From Streptomyces regalis (GTDB taxonomy: Bacteria; Actinomycetota; Actinomycetes; Streptomycetales; Streptomycetaceae), in contig NZ_LLZG01000002.1 of assembly GCF_001509475.1 (NCBI RefSeq), forward strand, positions 62,001-126,000: DNA of 64,000 nucleotides, written 5' to 3'. The translations under genes and the position numbers were made by a program. Every line of letters starts with the position of its first letter. Positions within the stretch are counted from its first letter, which is position 1. Below the pieces are notes generated by a model that saw only the letters and a list, made by a program, of their open reading frames with translations, was not told where the DNA came from and made no database searches. Below are positions 55,301 to 63,777 of this stretch, one piece after another.

Positions 55301-56156
55301 GGAAGGCTTCGATCGCCGCGTCCAGGTCCGACAGGATGCCTCTCTCGGTGAACCTGGTCTGCAGCGCGGTGCCCAGGTTGTTGAGTCCCCCAGCCCGGTG
55401 GGCAGGGGAGCCCGCAGCAGCCTGGACTGCCAGTCGGCCGGTCTCGATCGCATCGTCCAGGTCCGCCGCCGTACCTGTATGGGTGAAGCGCTCCATCAGC
55501 ACACCTGACAGGTTGAACAGCATGACCGGCTGATTCGGGTGCCCTGTTGCTGTGCTTTCCACTGCGCCGAGGGCAGCGTCGATCGCCGCGTCCAGATCCG
55601 CTTGTTCACCACCCGCGTCGAAGTGGGATTTCAGGATGACGGAAAGATTGGACAGCGTTTCCGCGTGCTCGCTTTCGCCACGGGGGACAGCGGTCGCGAT
55701 GCGCCGCAGGAGATCGGTCATTCTTGCGCGCAGCGCCGGGCTCGGCGAAGCGTCTATCCCTTGCTGAATCCTCCAGACGAAACCAAGCGCGTGCTGGGCC
55801 ACGTCTGGAAGGAGTTCGTCTGGCAGATCCTCCTCATCTGCGCCGAACACGAAGCAGGGGGTGAACTTCGCGACGGCCTCCTCTCTGTCCCGCTGCCCAG
55901 CCCCTTCGGGAAGTGCCCGGTACCTGAAGGCGTGCAACCAACCGAGGACGTAATGACCTTCCAGGTCGGACTCGTCGTTTCGGAGTATTGCGGCAAGTTG
56001 GCGGGCCTCGACCAGTGCTTCCGGCTCCAGCACCACACCAAGGTCCTGTTCGCGGGCCAGCCGTTCGAGCCGTAACCCCACTACGGCAATCCGCTGCTCC
56101 AGTTCGTGTTCCCTTGCGAAGTCCTGCTCGTGCCCCTGCATGAACGGTCCTGTCAC
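52341..56156 (-). CDS. TPR-CHAT caspase-like protease
   Basis: A 1271-residue protein. An N-terminal helical region (1-160) is followed by about twelve TPR-like repeats of 45-50 residues (each with DLDxAIE and LxNLGxxLxxRF patterns, about 165-740), a helical linker, and a C-terminal CHAT domain from about 880. The caspase-type dyad is intact: His1130 in HFACHGAHDP and Cys1174 in YLSACRTA. CHAT proteases with TPR sensors act in peptide-cleaving immune systems, for example with gasdermins or Craspase. No gasdermin is seen here. A TTA codon lies at 54150-54152. It starts at GTG 56156 or ATG 56141. It is the last gene of a three-gene operon. Confidence 0.88.
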   Translation of the reverse strand: MTGPFMQGHEQDFAREHELEQRIAVVGLRLERLAREQDLGVVLEPEALVEARQLAAILRNDESDLEGHYVLGWLHAFRYRALPEGAGQRDREEAVAKFTPCFVFGADEEDLPDELLPDVAQHALGFVWRIQQGIDASPSPALRARMTDLLRRIATAVPRGESEHAETLSNLSVILKSHFDAGGEQADLDAAIDAALGAVESTATGHPNQPVMLFNLSGVLMERFTHTGTAADLDDAIETGRLAVQAAAGSPAHRAGGLNNLGTALQTRFTERGILSDLDAAIEAFQEASDLCAGDDDKAGILHNLGIAWRARHESTGVPADLESAIECGQAALEAASEEHPGRSIFLFGLGGITLTRFERTGETVYLDRSVNAFQEALEMLPPGHRARGLRLSGLGQALLVRYRLGGDRSDLDTAIEMNRAASREIAPHQTECNAVLNNLAISLGQRFECTGDMADLDEAISASRASAQATADGHVDRPTRLSNVGLMLWTRFKHTGAMSDLDAAIEFAHAAVNTAPREHSALAAMLSNLGAVLLQRYERNGDPQDLDEVVRRNREVLGIVDASSPDRPRFLANLSAALHARFQRSGGFEDLDGAVAAGQEATATVPSHHPERARYLSLLGGVLTVRFEKTGFIADLDDAVVACQAALDISPAEHPERADYLFQLGTALHRRYQRTHLRQDFDRALAAHMEGARADGARPSIRIRAAQAAASMTGRPDPDLAADLLAGAVRLLPEVADRRLSRGDQQHAMGKWSGLAGDAAALALASHEGTPVERAVRALQLIEVGRGVLHSQALDMRSDLAELRECHPDLAHRFEVLRHELDRPMELASPTEPEGQASAAVRAVDAEEQRRTRADQLQATVDNIRAQDGFASFARPPAVSELLAQATSGPVVTFNVSHYRSDALLLTSHGIESLNLPDLTYDLVIDQIQTFHRALETVGDPRASPLTRKEAQATLHAVLEWLWDAAAEPVLLRLGFTGEPSSGQPWPRVWWAPGGLLSLLPLHAAGHHSEPPRAGLRDREPPTVMDRVISSYTTTIRALHHARRHHTSGPTVSGSLIVAMPTTPGVQGRLDHVSEEATLLCGLLPEPTLLIEPDAEADGMTATESETRPTKARVLKTLSDCGIVHFACHGAHDPDDPSQSLLLLHDHERDPLTVASLAEMRMDSAQLAYLSACRTAFMESVELIDEAIHLASAFQLAGFPHVIGTLWEINDEVASHMAADFYAELGGITDQHGGLDTDSAARALHHTVRKVRDRYPKSPYLWASHLHAGI

Positions 56157-56229
56157 TTCCCGGTCTCCGATAGGTCTGATTGCTGCACTGTCCAGGTCTG
56201 CCGAGGCGAGCCGCTGAATTCGACGGAGC

Positions 56230-57165
56230 TCACGAAGCCGGTTCCGCCGCAGGCGCCGGGCTGCTCAACCGTCGCATGACCGCGCCACCGAGCAGAGGAC
56301 CCATCGGCTGTTCCTCGATGCGCAGCTTGTCGGCCAGGTCCGTCAGGTGAAGGCGCACGGATGCCTCCAGCAGCGTGGCGTAGGTGTCCGAGGCAGTGCG
56401 GAGGCGACGTGCCGAAATGACCACCAGCGTGGCGGCGAGCGGCACCGCGGGCCACCACCACCAGGCCAGAGGCAGATAGAGCAGGGCCCAGCCGCCGAGG
56501 ACGGCAGCTCGTGTCAACGCAGCGCGGGCTCTGCCGATCTCGCCGCGTATCTCTTCCGGCAGCACGAGCCAGAGGTGTGGCCAGACGATGAGGAGATTGA
56601 CATGTGCGTCTCGGTCCAGCCGGACCGCGATGGCGTGGATCCGGTCACCACTCCAGGTCGGCCGTTCAGGCCGCTCCACGGAGATACGTTCACACCTGTG
56701 GGCCACGCGGTGACGCTCCCGGGGCCTGGGGCGGTCGGCCGGCCGCGGAGCGCGTTCCAGAAGCCGTAGGTCTTCGTACTCTGCACGTGCCGCGTCCCAG
56801 CGACGCTGTCGGCGTGCCACGTGACGCTCGGCCAACTCGCCGAAAAGCCACGGCCATGCGCCCCAGCCGGCAGCCAGGGCCACACGCTCCACAACGGAGC
56901 CGAGGGACTGGGCGGCCAGACCAGTGGCGGCCGCACCGGCCAGGATGGCAGCGAGCAGCACGACCTGGCCGCCTGCCGTGGCCACCTGGGGAGCCCGGGC
57001 AGCGTCCGAGATCGCGTAAGTAAGCCGCCCCACGTCCAGCGCGGCGCTCTGCCCGAGGGTGTGTCCGGCTGCGGCGACCGCCAAGTAGAGCGCGCCTGGG
57101 AGTACGAGGAGAGTCAGCCACCGCTCGGCCAGCTTCTTGCTGAGTTCACTGAGCAGCCCTCCCAC
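56230..57165 (-). CDS. Membrane protein of the CHAT operon
   Basis: A 311-residue protein with four or five hydrophobic helices: two or three near the N-terminus (LTLLVLPGALYLAVAAAG, VVLLAAILAGAAATGLAA) and a hairpin near the C-terminus (GGWALLYLPLAWWWWPAVPL). Between them lies a basic, Arg-rich cytoplasmic region of about 110 residues. I do not know the family. The GTG at 57165 shares one base with the stop of the preceding gene (TAGTG) and follows GAGAGG. It is a candidate membrane target or anchor for the CHAT protease encoded 73 bases downstream. Confidence 0.75.
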   Translation of the reverse strand: MGGLLSELSKKLAERWLTLLVLPGALYLAVAAAGHTLGQSAALDVGRLTYAISDAARAPQVATAGGQVVLLAAILAGAAATGLAAQSLGSVVERVALAAGWGAWPWLFGELAERHVARRQRRWDAARAEYEDLRLLERAPRPADRPRPRERHRVAHRCERISVERPERPTWSGDRIHAIAVRLDRDAHVNLLIVWPHLWLVLPEEIRGEIGRARAALTRAAVLGGWALLYLPLAWWWWPAVPLAATLVVISARRLRTASDTYATLLEASVRLHLTDLADKLRIEEQPMGPLLGGAVMRRLSSPAPAAEPAS

Positions 57166-57605
57166 TACGGGAGCCTCTCCCGGATCAGCGCCGTCTCGCC
57201 GGGGGCGAACTGGCAGCGTGGCACGTCGTCGTCCACTTCCTGACCGGATCGACCGATACACAGCTGCAAGGGGCACCGGTACACGACGTCCAGATCAGCA
57301 ACACCGGCCAGCATCACGCTGCGGCCTGTTCCCCCATGCACCCCGGACGGGTCGCCTGCGCGTCGAACCGCTGTGTGCAAGGCGTCCAGAAGGGCAGTGA
57401 GCGAGACGTCGTCCGCGGGCGGCCTGCTGACTGCGGCTTCGACAGCACGCAAGGCGGCGTCGTCCTCGTCGAGCAGCGCGGCGAGTTCGTCCCGATGCCC
57501 ACACACGTACGACAGCGCCTTGGCGATCCTCAGGCCGCTTACTTCCACCTGACTCGTCATGCAGAACTCCGCCCCCTGCGCCTTGTTGATCCACCAGGCC
57601 GCCAT
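57165..57605 (-). CDS. Small protein, first gene of CHAT operon
   Basis: A 146-residue soluble protein with no domain I recognise. The N-terminal part is helical (LRIAKALSYVCGHRDELAAL, ALRAVEAAVSRP, LTALLDALHTAVRR). The C-terminal part is beta-rich with four cysteines overall and a PRCQFAPGETALI end. A start at ATG 57605 (after TTGGAGC) or at ATG 57560 (MTSQVEVSG, after GGCGGAG) is possible. It overlaps the membrane-protein gene by one base. It may be an adaptor or inhibitor for the downstream protease. It is divergent from the broken NB-ARC gene with a 73-base spacer. Confidence 0.7.
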   Translation of the reverse strand: MAAWWINKAQGAEFCMTSQVEVSGLRIAKALSYVCGHRDELAALLDEDDAALRAVEAAVSRPPADDVSLTALLDALHTAVRRAGDPSGVHGGTGRSVMLAGVADLDVVYRCPLQLCIGRSGQEVDDDVPRCQFAPGETALIRERLP

Positions 57606-57678
57606 TCTTGCTCCAAATGTGCAGGTGCACGCGCGGGTTCGGCCAACTCCCTCGGGCTACCATCGGGATCGGGGGAGC

Positions 57679-58922
57679 ATGGATCCGCAGTTGGTGCAGC
57701 TGGCACAGACCGCCGGCGCCACGGTGGTGGCGCTGATGGCCACTGAGGCGTGGAGCGCCACACGCGAGGGCGTCGTCACCGTGTAGCGGCGGGTCTTGCC
57801 GGAGCGGGCCGGGGACGCCGAGGCGGCTCTCGACGAGACCCGCGCCGATGTCGTCCGGGCCCGCGAAGAAGGGGACGCGGAGACAGAGGAGGCGCTTACC
57901 GCGGAGTGGTACGGGCGGCTGCGGTGTCTCCTGGCCGCCGACCCTTCGATCGCGCAGGAGCTGGAGCGTGCCCTGAACGAGGCGCGCGGCCGGCTTCCGG
58001 CCGGGGAGCATTCGTTTGTCGGGTCGGTACGTCTGACCGCGCACGCCACCGGTAATGGGCGGGTCTACCAGGCCGGACGTGACCAGCACATCACCGAGTA
58101 CCACACCCACTACCACACCGATCTGCGCAGTGTGGTGGAGGAGGGGCGTCCCGGCCCTGACTCGGTGCGAGTGCCGTTGGCGGCGCGCCCGTTGTCCGCC
58201 ATCCGGGACCGCGTTGCGGTGCGCCGGGCGCTGGCGGTGTCCGTGAGCGATGGCGTGAGATCGTCGGGCGTTCATGTGGTGCACAGGATGCCTGGCTGTG
58301 GGAAGACCGCCATCGCCCAGGTCCTTTTCGACGAGGCCGTACGTGACCACGGACTCGTGGGCTTGTGGGTCACCGCGTCCCACACCACCAGCTTCCGCGA
58401 GGGCATGCTCGCCGTCGCCCTCGACCGTGGCGCCTCGCAGGACGAGGTGGACGCTGCTCGTGCGCTGCGGCGTCCACCCGCCGACCTGGTCTGGCACTAC
58501 CTGGATCGCTCGGCCGAGCGCTGGCTTCTCGTCCTGGACACAACGCCGACGATCCCTCCGTCCTGGACCACGGCTGGCTGCGGCCGAGTCTGGGCGGCAC
58601 TGTCGTGATCACCACCCGGCACGGGCAGGCGCATCAGTGGCATGACGCGACCCGGCACCGCCTGGACACGCTCGACATCGCCGACGCGGTCGATGTGCTC
58701 CGCGATCTGGCTCCGGACCACCAGGACCGGGCGGTGCTGGAGGAACTCGCCCGTCGGCTGGGCTGTCACCCGCTCGCCCTCGTCCTTGCAGGGTCCTATC
58801 TCGGTCACCAACTCCTGGAGCCGGTCACTGTGGACGACTATCGCGGACCGAACGTGATCATTTTCCGAGCACACGCCTGGGAATCGCTCATCGCCGCCAT
58901 CCAGGAGGGGGCGCTCACCTAG
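57679..58922 (+). pseudogene. NB-ARC/STAND ATPase gene, disrupted
   Basis: The N-terminus MDPQLVQLAQTAGATVVALM and the tag VTGNGRVYQAGRDQHI-like segment (ATGNGRVYQAGRDQHITEYH) are those of Streptomyces NB-ARC/TPR proteins. The P-loop MPGCGKTAIA is present. Three lesions are seen. Codon 36 is TAG (57784-57786), where relatives have Trp. Two extra bases at about 58538-58542 (ACACA) shift the frame just after LLVLD, and the correct frame then resumes as ADDPSVLDHGWLRPSLGG. The sequence also ends at 58922, soon after the winged helix, without the usual TPR repeats. It is probably inactive. The ATG follows GGGGGAG. Confidence 0.85.
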
Positions 58923-59414
58923 TCGTAGGTACAAGTCGCTGACAAACCAACCGGTGCCGCCCCCCCGAACCTCATTCGGGACGCGTTCTGTGCCGCTCAT
59001 GGACCAGGCGAATACCACGTCGTCCGGCACCGGTCCCTCCCCTCGTGGGGACCGGTGCCGGACGGCGGGGGTGGTGTCGATCCGGGACCTGCCGGGTGGG
59101 TGGGGTGGCGGGTCAGAGTGGATCGAGCAGGGCGAGGGGGGCGCGAAGTGTCCGGGGGGCCTGCGGGAGTGGATCCAGCGGAAGTGGGTCCTGCCGAAGG
59201 GGACCGAGGACTTGCGGCGCCATGGGTGGTCTCTCCGAGCTCTGGGCTGGTGGTCTGCCTGAGCGGCGCGCCAGGGATGCGCACTTGCGTCGTGATCCTG
59301 CCAGTCGAGGGTGCCGGGGAGGAGGTTCCGGTCTCCGGAGGCCCCCTTTACCGCAGGTCAGCCGTATAAGGTGAGTTTTCCGGTCCGGATGTCCAGCTGC
59401 GGCGGAGGTAGGGA
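58923..59414. other. Spacer before the second nSTAND gene (492 bases)
   Basis: No supported gene. It contains the perfect hairpin at 59023-59062 and ends in the GGAGG ribosome site of the nSTAND gene. Frames exist, but none has consistent codon use or a recognisable product. Confidence 0.6.
59023..59062 (+). terminator. Perfect 15-base hairpin
   Basis: Arms TCCGGCACCGGTCCC (59023-59037) and GGGACCGGTGCCGGA (59048-59062), loop of ten bases. It lies 100 bases after the broken NB-ARC frame. This is probably a terminator; a role in the leader of the nSTAND gene 350 bases on is possible. Confidence 0.7.
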
Positions 59415-62400
59415 GTGGAGGAGGCCTTGAGCTCCGATGCGGGGGCGCGCGCAGCCTTCGCGGAGCGGCTCGCACTGCTCTACAAGGAAGCCGGCAATCC
59501 TCCGCTGAAGAGCGTGGCCGAGGCGGTCGTCCGGCTTCAGCGGGTCGATGAGCGTGGGCGACCCGTACGGGTGTCCGCGCAGCGGATCAGTGACTGGCGC
59601 CGGGCCAAGAACGTGCCGGCCCAGTTCGCCGCCCTGCAGGCCGTACTGCATGTCCTGATCCCCCAGGCCCGGCGTGCCCGTCCTGTGCCCGTGTCCGGTG
59701 GGCTGTACGACCTGGGCCAGTGGCAGCGGCTGTGGGAGCGGGCGACCGCCGGGGCAGAGGAGGAGCAGACCCCGGTCGAGGTCCCGGCGGCGGTGGCCGG
59801 TGGGGTGTGTCCGTATCGGGGGCTGGCCTCGTACCGGCAGCAGGACGCCCGGTGGTTCTTCGGCCGGGAGCGGAGTACGGATGCCCTGGTCGCCCAGCTC
59901 CGTGCGGCAGGGAGGACCGGCGGCCTCGTCATGCTCGTCGGTGCCTCGGGCGCCGGTAAGTCCTCCCTGCTGAACGCCGGGCTGGTGCCTGCCCTGCAGA
60001 GCGGTGTGCTGAGCGGTGAGAGTGGCCGGGCAGGGGCGGTGGTGCAGCTTGTACCGGGTGCCGATCCGCTCGCCGAGCTGACCCGTCGTATTCCGGAACT
60101 CGCCGAGGTCCTCGCTTCCTCCGGGTCCGGCCAGTCGGGCATGGAGGGCTCGGGTCGCCTGGAGGAGGCGGCGGAGACCGGCGGCCAAGAGCTTAGCGAC
60201 GGCTTCGTGCAGGCCACACGCGACGCCGTCCTCGCCTGGGCCCGGCGCGTGGACTCCGCTGCCGTCCCCGGCCCTTCCGGCCCTTCCGGCCCTTCCGGCC
60301 CCTCCGGCAGCTCCACCCCTGCCTCTGCCCCTGCCCCTGCTCCTGCCGTCCTCATCGTCGACCAGTTCGAGGAGACCTTCACCCTCTGCCCCGACGAAGC
60401 AGACCGCCGTACCTTCATCCAGCTCCTCCAGGCCGCCTGCACCCCCGGCGAAGCAGGCGGCCCCGCTCCCGTGCTCGTCGTCCTCGGTATACGTGCCGAC
60501 TTCTACGAGCAGTGCCTGGGGCATCCGGAGCTGGCCGACGCGTTGCAGCACCGGCACATGGTGCTCGGGCCGCTCACCACCGCGGAGTTGCGGGAGGCGG
60601 TGACCGGGCCTGCCAAGGCTGTGGGGCTGGAGTTGGAGCCGGGGCTGGCGGAGCTGATCGTGCGGGAGGTGAGTGCGGACGGGCCGCGTGGGACGCATCA
60701 CGCGGGCGTGCTGCCGTTGCTGTCGCACGCTCTGCTCTCGACCTGGCAGCGGCGCAAGGCGGGGCGGCTGACGCTGGCCGGGTATCGGGCGGCCGGGGGG
60801 ATTCAGGGGGCCGTCGCCGCCACCGCCGAGCGTGCCTGGTCCGGGCTCGATCCGGCGGCGCGTACGGCCGCGCGGCTGCTGCTGCTCCGGCTGGTGCGGC
60901 TGGGCGAGGACACGCAGGCGACGCGTCGGCGCGGGACGCGTCGGCAGCTGGCGGCGGAGTCGACCGACCCGGCCAAGACGGAGGAGTCGCTCGAGGCGCT
61001 GGTGCAGGCCCGGCTGGTGACGCTGGACGCGGAGACCGTGGAGATCACGCACGAGGCGCTGCTTCATGCCTGGCCGCGGCTGCGGGACTGGATCGACGAG
61101 GACCGGCAGGGCAACCTGCTGCGCCAGCGGCTGGAGGAGGACGGGCGGGCCTGGGAGGAGTCCGGACGTGACTCCTCGCTGCTCTACCGGGGCTCCCGGC
61201 TGGGACAGGCCCACAGCTGGGCGCGGTCGGCCGGTGACACCTTTCTGACCCGGAGTGCGGTGGAGTTCCTGGCCGCCGCGGTACGGCTGCGCAGGCGCAC
61301 CGTCTGGATCAGCCGCGGTGCGGTGGCGGCGCTGGTCGCGCTCGCGATGCTGGCCGTCGGCTCGGCGGTGGTCGCCTGGCAGCAGCGGGACGACGCCGTG
61401 TTCGCGCAGGTGCTCGCCGAGGCCGACCGTTTCCAGTACTCGGACCCGTCGCTGTCCGCCCAGCTCGACCTGGTGGCACACCGGCTGCGCCCGGACGACG
61501 AGGACACCAGCAGCCGGCTGATCTCGATCGTGAACGCCCCGCTGGCCACGCCCCTGCGCGGGCACACCGGCGCCGTCTACCTCACCACCTTCAGCCCGAG
61601 CGGACGGCTCCTGGCCACCGCCAGCTACGACCGGACCGTACGCCTGTGGGACGTGGCGGATCCGACGCGGCCCAAGCCTCTGGGCCAGCCCCTGACCGGG
61701 CACAAGAGCTGGGTCAGCAGTGCGGTCTTCAGCCCCGACGGCCGCACCCTCGCCAGTGCCTCCGACGACGGCACGGTGCGGCTGTGGGACGTACGGCAAC
61801 CGAGTCGGCCGCGGCCGCTCGGTGCGCCCCTGACCGGGCACGAGGGCACGATCTATCTGGTCGCCTTCAGCCCGGACGGCCGCACCCTCGCCTCCGTCAG
61901 CGAGGACCGGACGGTGCGGCTGTGGGACGTGGCCGATCCGCAGCGGCCGAAGGCACAGCCGCTCGCCACGCTGAAGGGTGCCGAAGCCGCCGTGCGGTCC
62001 GTGGCGTTCAGCCCGGACGGCAGGACGCTGGCGGCCGGGGGCGACGACGAGACCGTCCGGCTGTGGGACGTGGCGGACCGAGAGCGGCCGGAGGAACTCT
62101 CCGAGCTGACCGGCCACACCGCCCTGGTCCACTCCGTCGCCTTCAGCCCGGACGGCCGCACCCTCGCCAGCGGCAGCTCGGACGACACCATCCGGCTGTG
62201 GGACGTCTCCGACCCACGGCACGGCACCCAGCTCGGCGCCCCGCTCACCGGGCACACCGGCCCCATCTGGTCGGTGGCCTTCAACCCCGACGGCACCATG
62301 CTCGCCGCCGCCAGCGCGGACAGCACCGCGAGCCTGTGGAACGTGAGCGACCCGGCGTTTCCCTCGCAGGTCGGCGAGCCCCTGGCGGGCAGCAGTGGCG

Positions 62401-63530
62401 AGATGTACGCGCTGGGCTTCAGCCCCGACGGCCGTACGCTCGCCACCGGCAGCGGCGACAGCAAGGTCCGGCTGTGGTCGATTCCGACGGCGGACATGGT
62501 CGGCGGCAACGGGGCGTTCCGCCCGGACGGCAAGGTGCTCGCCACGGCCGCGCGCGACGGACGGATCCGGCTGTGGGACGTACGGCATCCCGCCCGGCCG
62601 GTGGCGCTGAGCAAGCCCTTCCTGCCCGGGGACACCGGCCAGCGCTCCCAGGTGTTCTCGCCCGACGGCCACACGCTCGCGGTGACGACGGGCGAGCAGA
62701 GCGTGCGCCTGTGGAACGTCAGCGACCCGGCACGCCCGGTCTCCCACGACTCCCACATCCTGCTGCGCACCCGGTTCATGGGCCCCGACGCGCTGGCGTA
62801 CAGCCCGGACGGGCGCACGCTGGCCACCGCCTACACCGACCGCACCCTCCGGCTGTGGAACGTCAGCGACCCCGACCATGTCGTGCCGCTCGGCCCGCCC
62901 ATTACCGGGCACACCGGATACATCAACTCCCTCGCCTTCAGCCCGGACGGCCGCACGCTGGCCAGCGGCAGCGCGGACGCCACCATCCGGCTGTGGAAGG
63001 TGACCGACCCCCGCCGTCCCACCCTGCTCGGCGCGCCGCTCGCCGGTCACACCGGGCCGGTCAACGCGCTCGCCTACAGCCCCGACGGCCATACGCTGGC
63101 CAGCGCCGGCGACGACGACGCCGTACGGCTCTGGAACGTCACCGAGCCGCGTGCGGCGACCCCGCACGGCGCTCCCCTCACCGGCCACACCGAAGCGGTC
63201 GTCTCACTGACGTTCAGCGCGGGCGGGCGCTACCTGGCCAGCGGCGGCAACGACAACACGGTCCGGCTGTGGAACGTCGCCTCCCCGGCCGACGCCTCCC
63301 CCATCGGCGAGGCGATGAGCCCCAACGCCAAGACGGGCAACTTCCTGTCGTTCAGCCCGACGAGCCACATGCTCGGCGTCTCCAGCGGCACCGACACCGT
63401 CCGGCTGTGGAACCTGGACGTCGACGAGGCGATCCGCCGCGTCTGCTCGAGCACGCGGGGCGTGCTGACGCGGGAGAAGTGGCACGACTATCTGCCCCGG
63501 CTGTCGTACGAGCCGCCGTGCGCGCGGTAG
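59415..63530 (+). CDS. nSTAND1 NTPase with WD40 propeller, second copy
   Basis: A 1371-residue protein. An HTH-like N-terminus (SAQRISDWRRAKNVPAQFAA) is followed by an nSTAND1 NTPase with Walker A GASGAGKSS (from about 175) and Walker B VLIVDQFEETFTL, and a transmembrane helix (about 635-655, AVAALVALAMLAVGSAVVAW). About fourteen canonical WD40 blades follow (HTGxVxxxxFSPDGRTLASxSxDxTVRLWDV). The C-terminus RRVCSSTRGVLTREKW mirrors the end of the protein at 21133. A GPS-rich linker from a 9-base tandem repeat (about 60268-60305) sits in the STAND domain. Several blades are nearly identical in DNA. The GTG follows GGAGGTAGGGA. It is a probable signal-sensing switch. Confidence 0.88.
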   Translation: MEEALSSDAGARAAFAERLALLYKEAGNPPLKSVAEAVVRLQRVDERGRPVRVSAQRISDWRRAKNVPAQFAALQAVLHVLIPQARRARPVPVSGGLYDLGQWQRLWERATAGAEEEQTPVEVPAAVAGGVCPYRGLASYRQQDARWFFGRERSTDALVAQLRAAGRTGGLVMLVGASGAGKSSLLNAGLVPALQSGVLSGESGRAGAVVQLVPGADPLAELTRRIPELAEVLASSGSGQSGMEGSGRLEEAAETGGQELSDGFVQATRDAVLAWARRVDSAAVPGPSGPSGPSGPSGSSTPASAPAPAPAVLIVDQFEETFTLCPDEADRRTFIQLLQAACTPGEAGGPAPVLVVLGIRADFYEQCLGHPELADALQHRHMVLGPLTTAELREAVTGPAKAVGLELEPGLAELIVREVSADGPRGTHHAGVLPLLSHALLSTWQRRKAGRLTLAGYRAAGGIQGAVAATAERAWSGLDPAARTAARLLLLRLVRLGEDTQATRRRGTRRQLAAESTDPAKTEESLEALVQARLVTLDAETVEITHEALLHAWPRLRDWIDEDRQGNLLRQRLEEDGRAWEESGRDSSLLYRGSRLGQAHSWARSAGDTFLTRSAVEFLAAAVRLRRRTVWISRGAVAALVALAMLAVGSAVVAWQQRDDAVFAQVLAEADRFQYSDPSLSAQLDLVAHRLRPDDEDTSSRLISIVNAPLATPLRGHTGAVYLTTFSPSGRLLATASYDRTVRLWDVADPTRPKPLGQPLTGHKSWVSSAVFSPDGRTLASASDDGTVRLWDVRQPSRPRPLGAPLTGHEGTIYLVAFSPDGRTLASVSEDRTVRLWDVADPQRPKAQPLATLKGAEAAVRSVAFSPDGRTLAAGGDDETVRLWDVADRERPEELSELTGHTALVHSVAFSPDGRTLASGSSDDTIRLWDVSDPRHGTQLGAPLTGHTGPIWSVAFNPDGTMLAAASADSTASLWNVSDPAFPSQVGEPLAGSSGEMYALGFSPDGRTLATGSGDSKVRLWSIPTADMVGGNGAFRPDGKVLATAARDGRIRLWDVRHPARPVALSKPFLPGDTGQRSQVFSPDGHTLAVTTGEQSVRLWNVSDPARPVSHDSHILLRTRFMGPDALAYSPDGRTLATAYTDRTLRLWNVSDPDHVVPLGPPITGHTGYINSLAFSPDGRTLASGSADATIRLWKVTDPRRPTLLGAPLAGHTGPVNALAYSPDGHTLASAGDDDAVRLWNVTEPRAATPHGAPLTGHTEAVVSLTFSAGGRYLASGGNDNTVRLWNVASPADASPIGEAMSPNAKTGNFLSFSPTSHMLGVSSGTDTVRLWNLDVDEAIRRVCSSTRGVLTREKWHDYLPRLSYEPPCAR

Positions 63531-63676
63531 ATCCGAGCGCTCAGTGACGGGCCGGAGACGCGGTGGCATGACGGGGGTTCGACGGACAGCGGTTTCCGTG
63601 ATCCCGATCACAACCCGGTGCCACAGCCGATCGGGCGGCTCCCGCGAGGCAGACAGCCTTGTTACTGTTGGGCTCA

Positions 63677-63716
63677 GCCCGATCGCTGGTGCATCCCCCG
63701 TCGCCAGCGATCGGGC
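63677..63716 (+). terminator. Strong hairpin with CCTTTCT tail
   Basis: Arms GCCCGATCGCTGG (63677-63689) and CCAGCGATCGGGC (63704-63716) pair perfectly. The loop is 14 bases with a run of five C, and CCTTTCTCG follows. This is the best intrinsic terminator in the window. It lies 146 bases behind the nSTAND stop and 61 bases before the last gene. The C-rich loop also recalls small RNAs of the 6C type, so a short transcript starting near 63600 is possible. Confidence 0.75.
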
Positions 63717-63777
63717 CTTTCTCGTGCCCGCGGCGCCGACGGCCCGGCGAGCCGTCTTGAGGAGTCGTACGCTGATC

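Noticed and set aside
59358-63188. A 1276-residue antisense frame over the second nSTAND gene
   Set aside because: Its repeats mirror the WD40 blades, and the composition is typical shadow sequence rich in Gly/Ala/Arg/Val with no domain.
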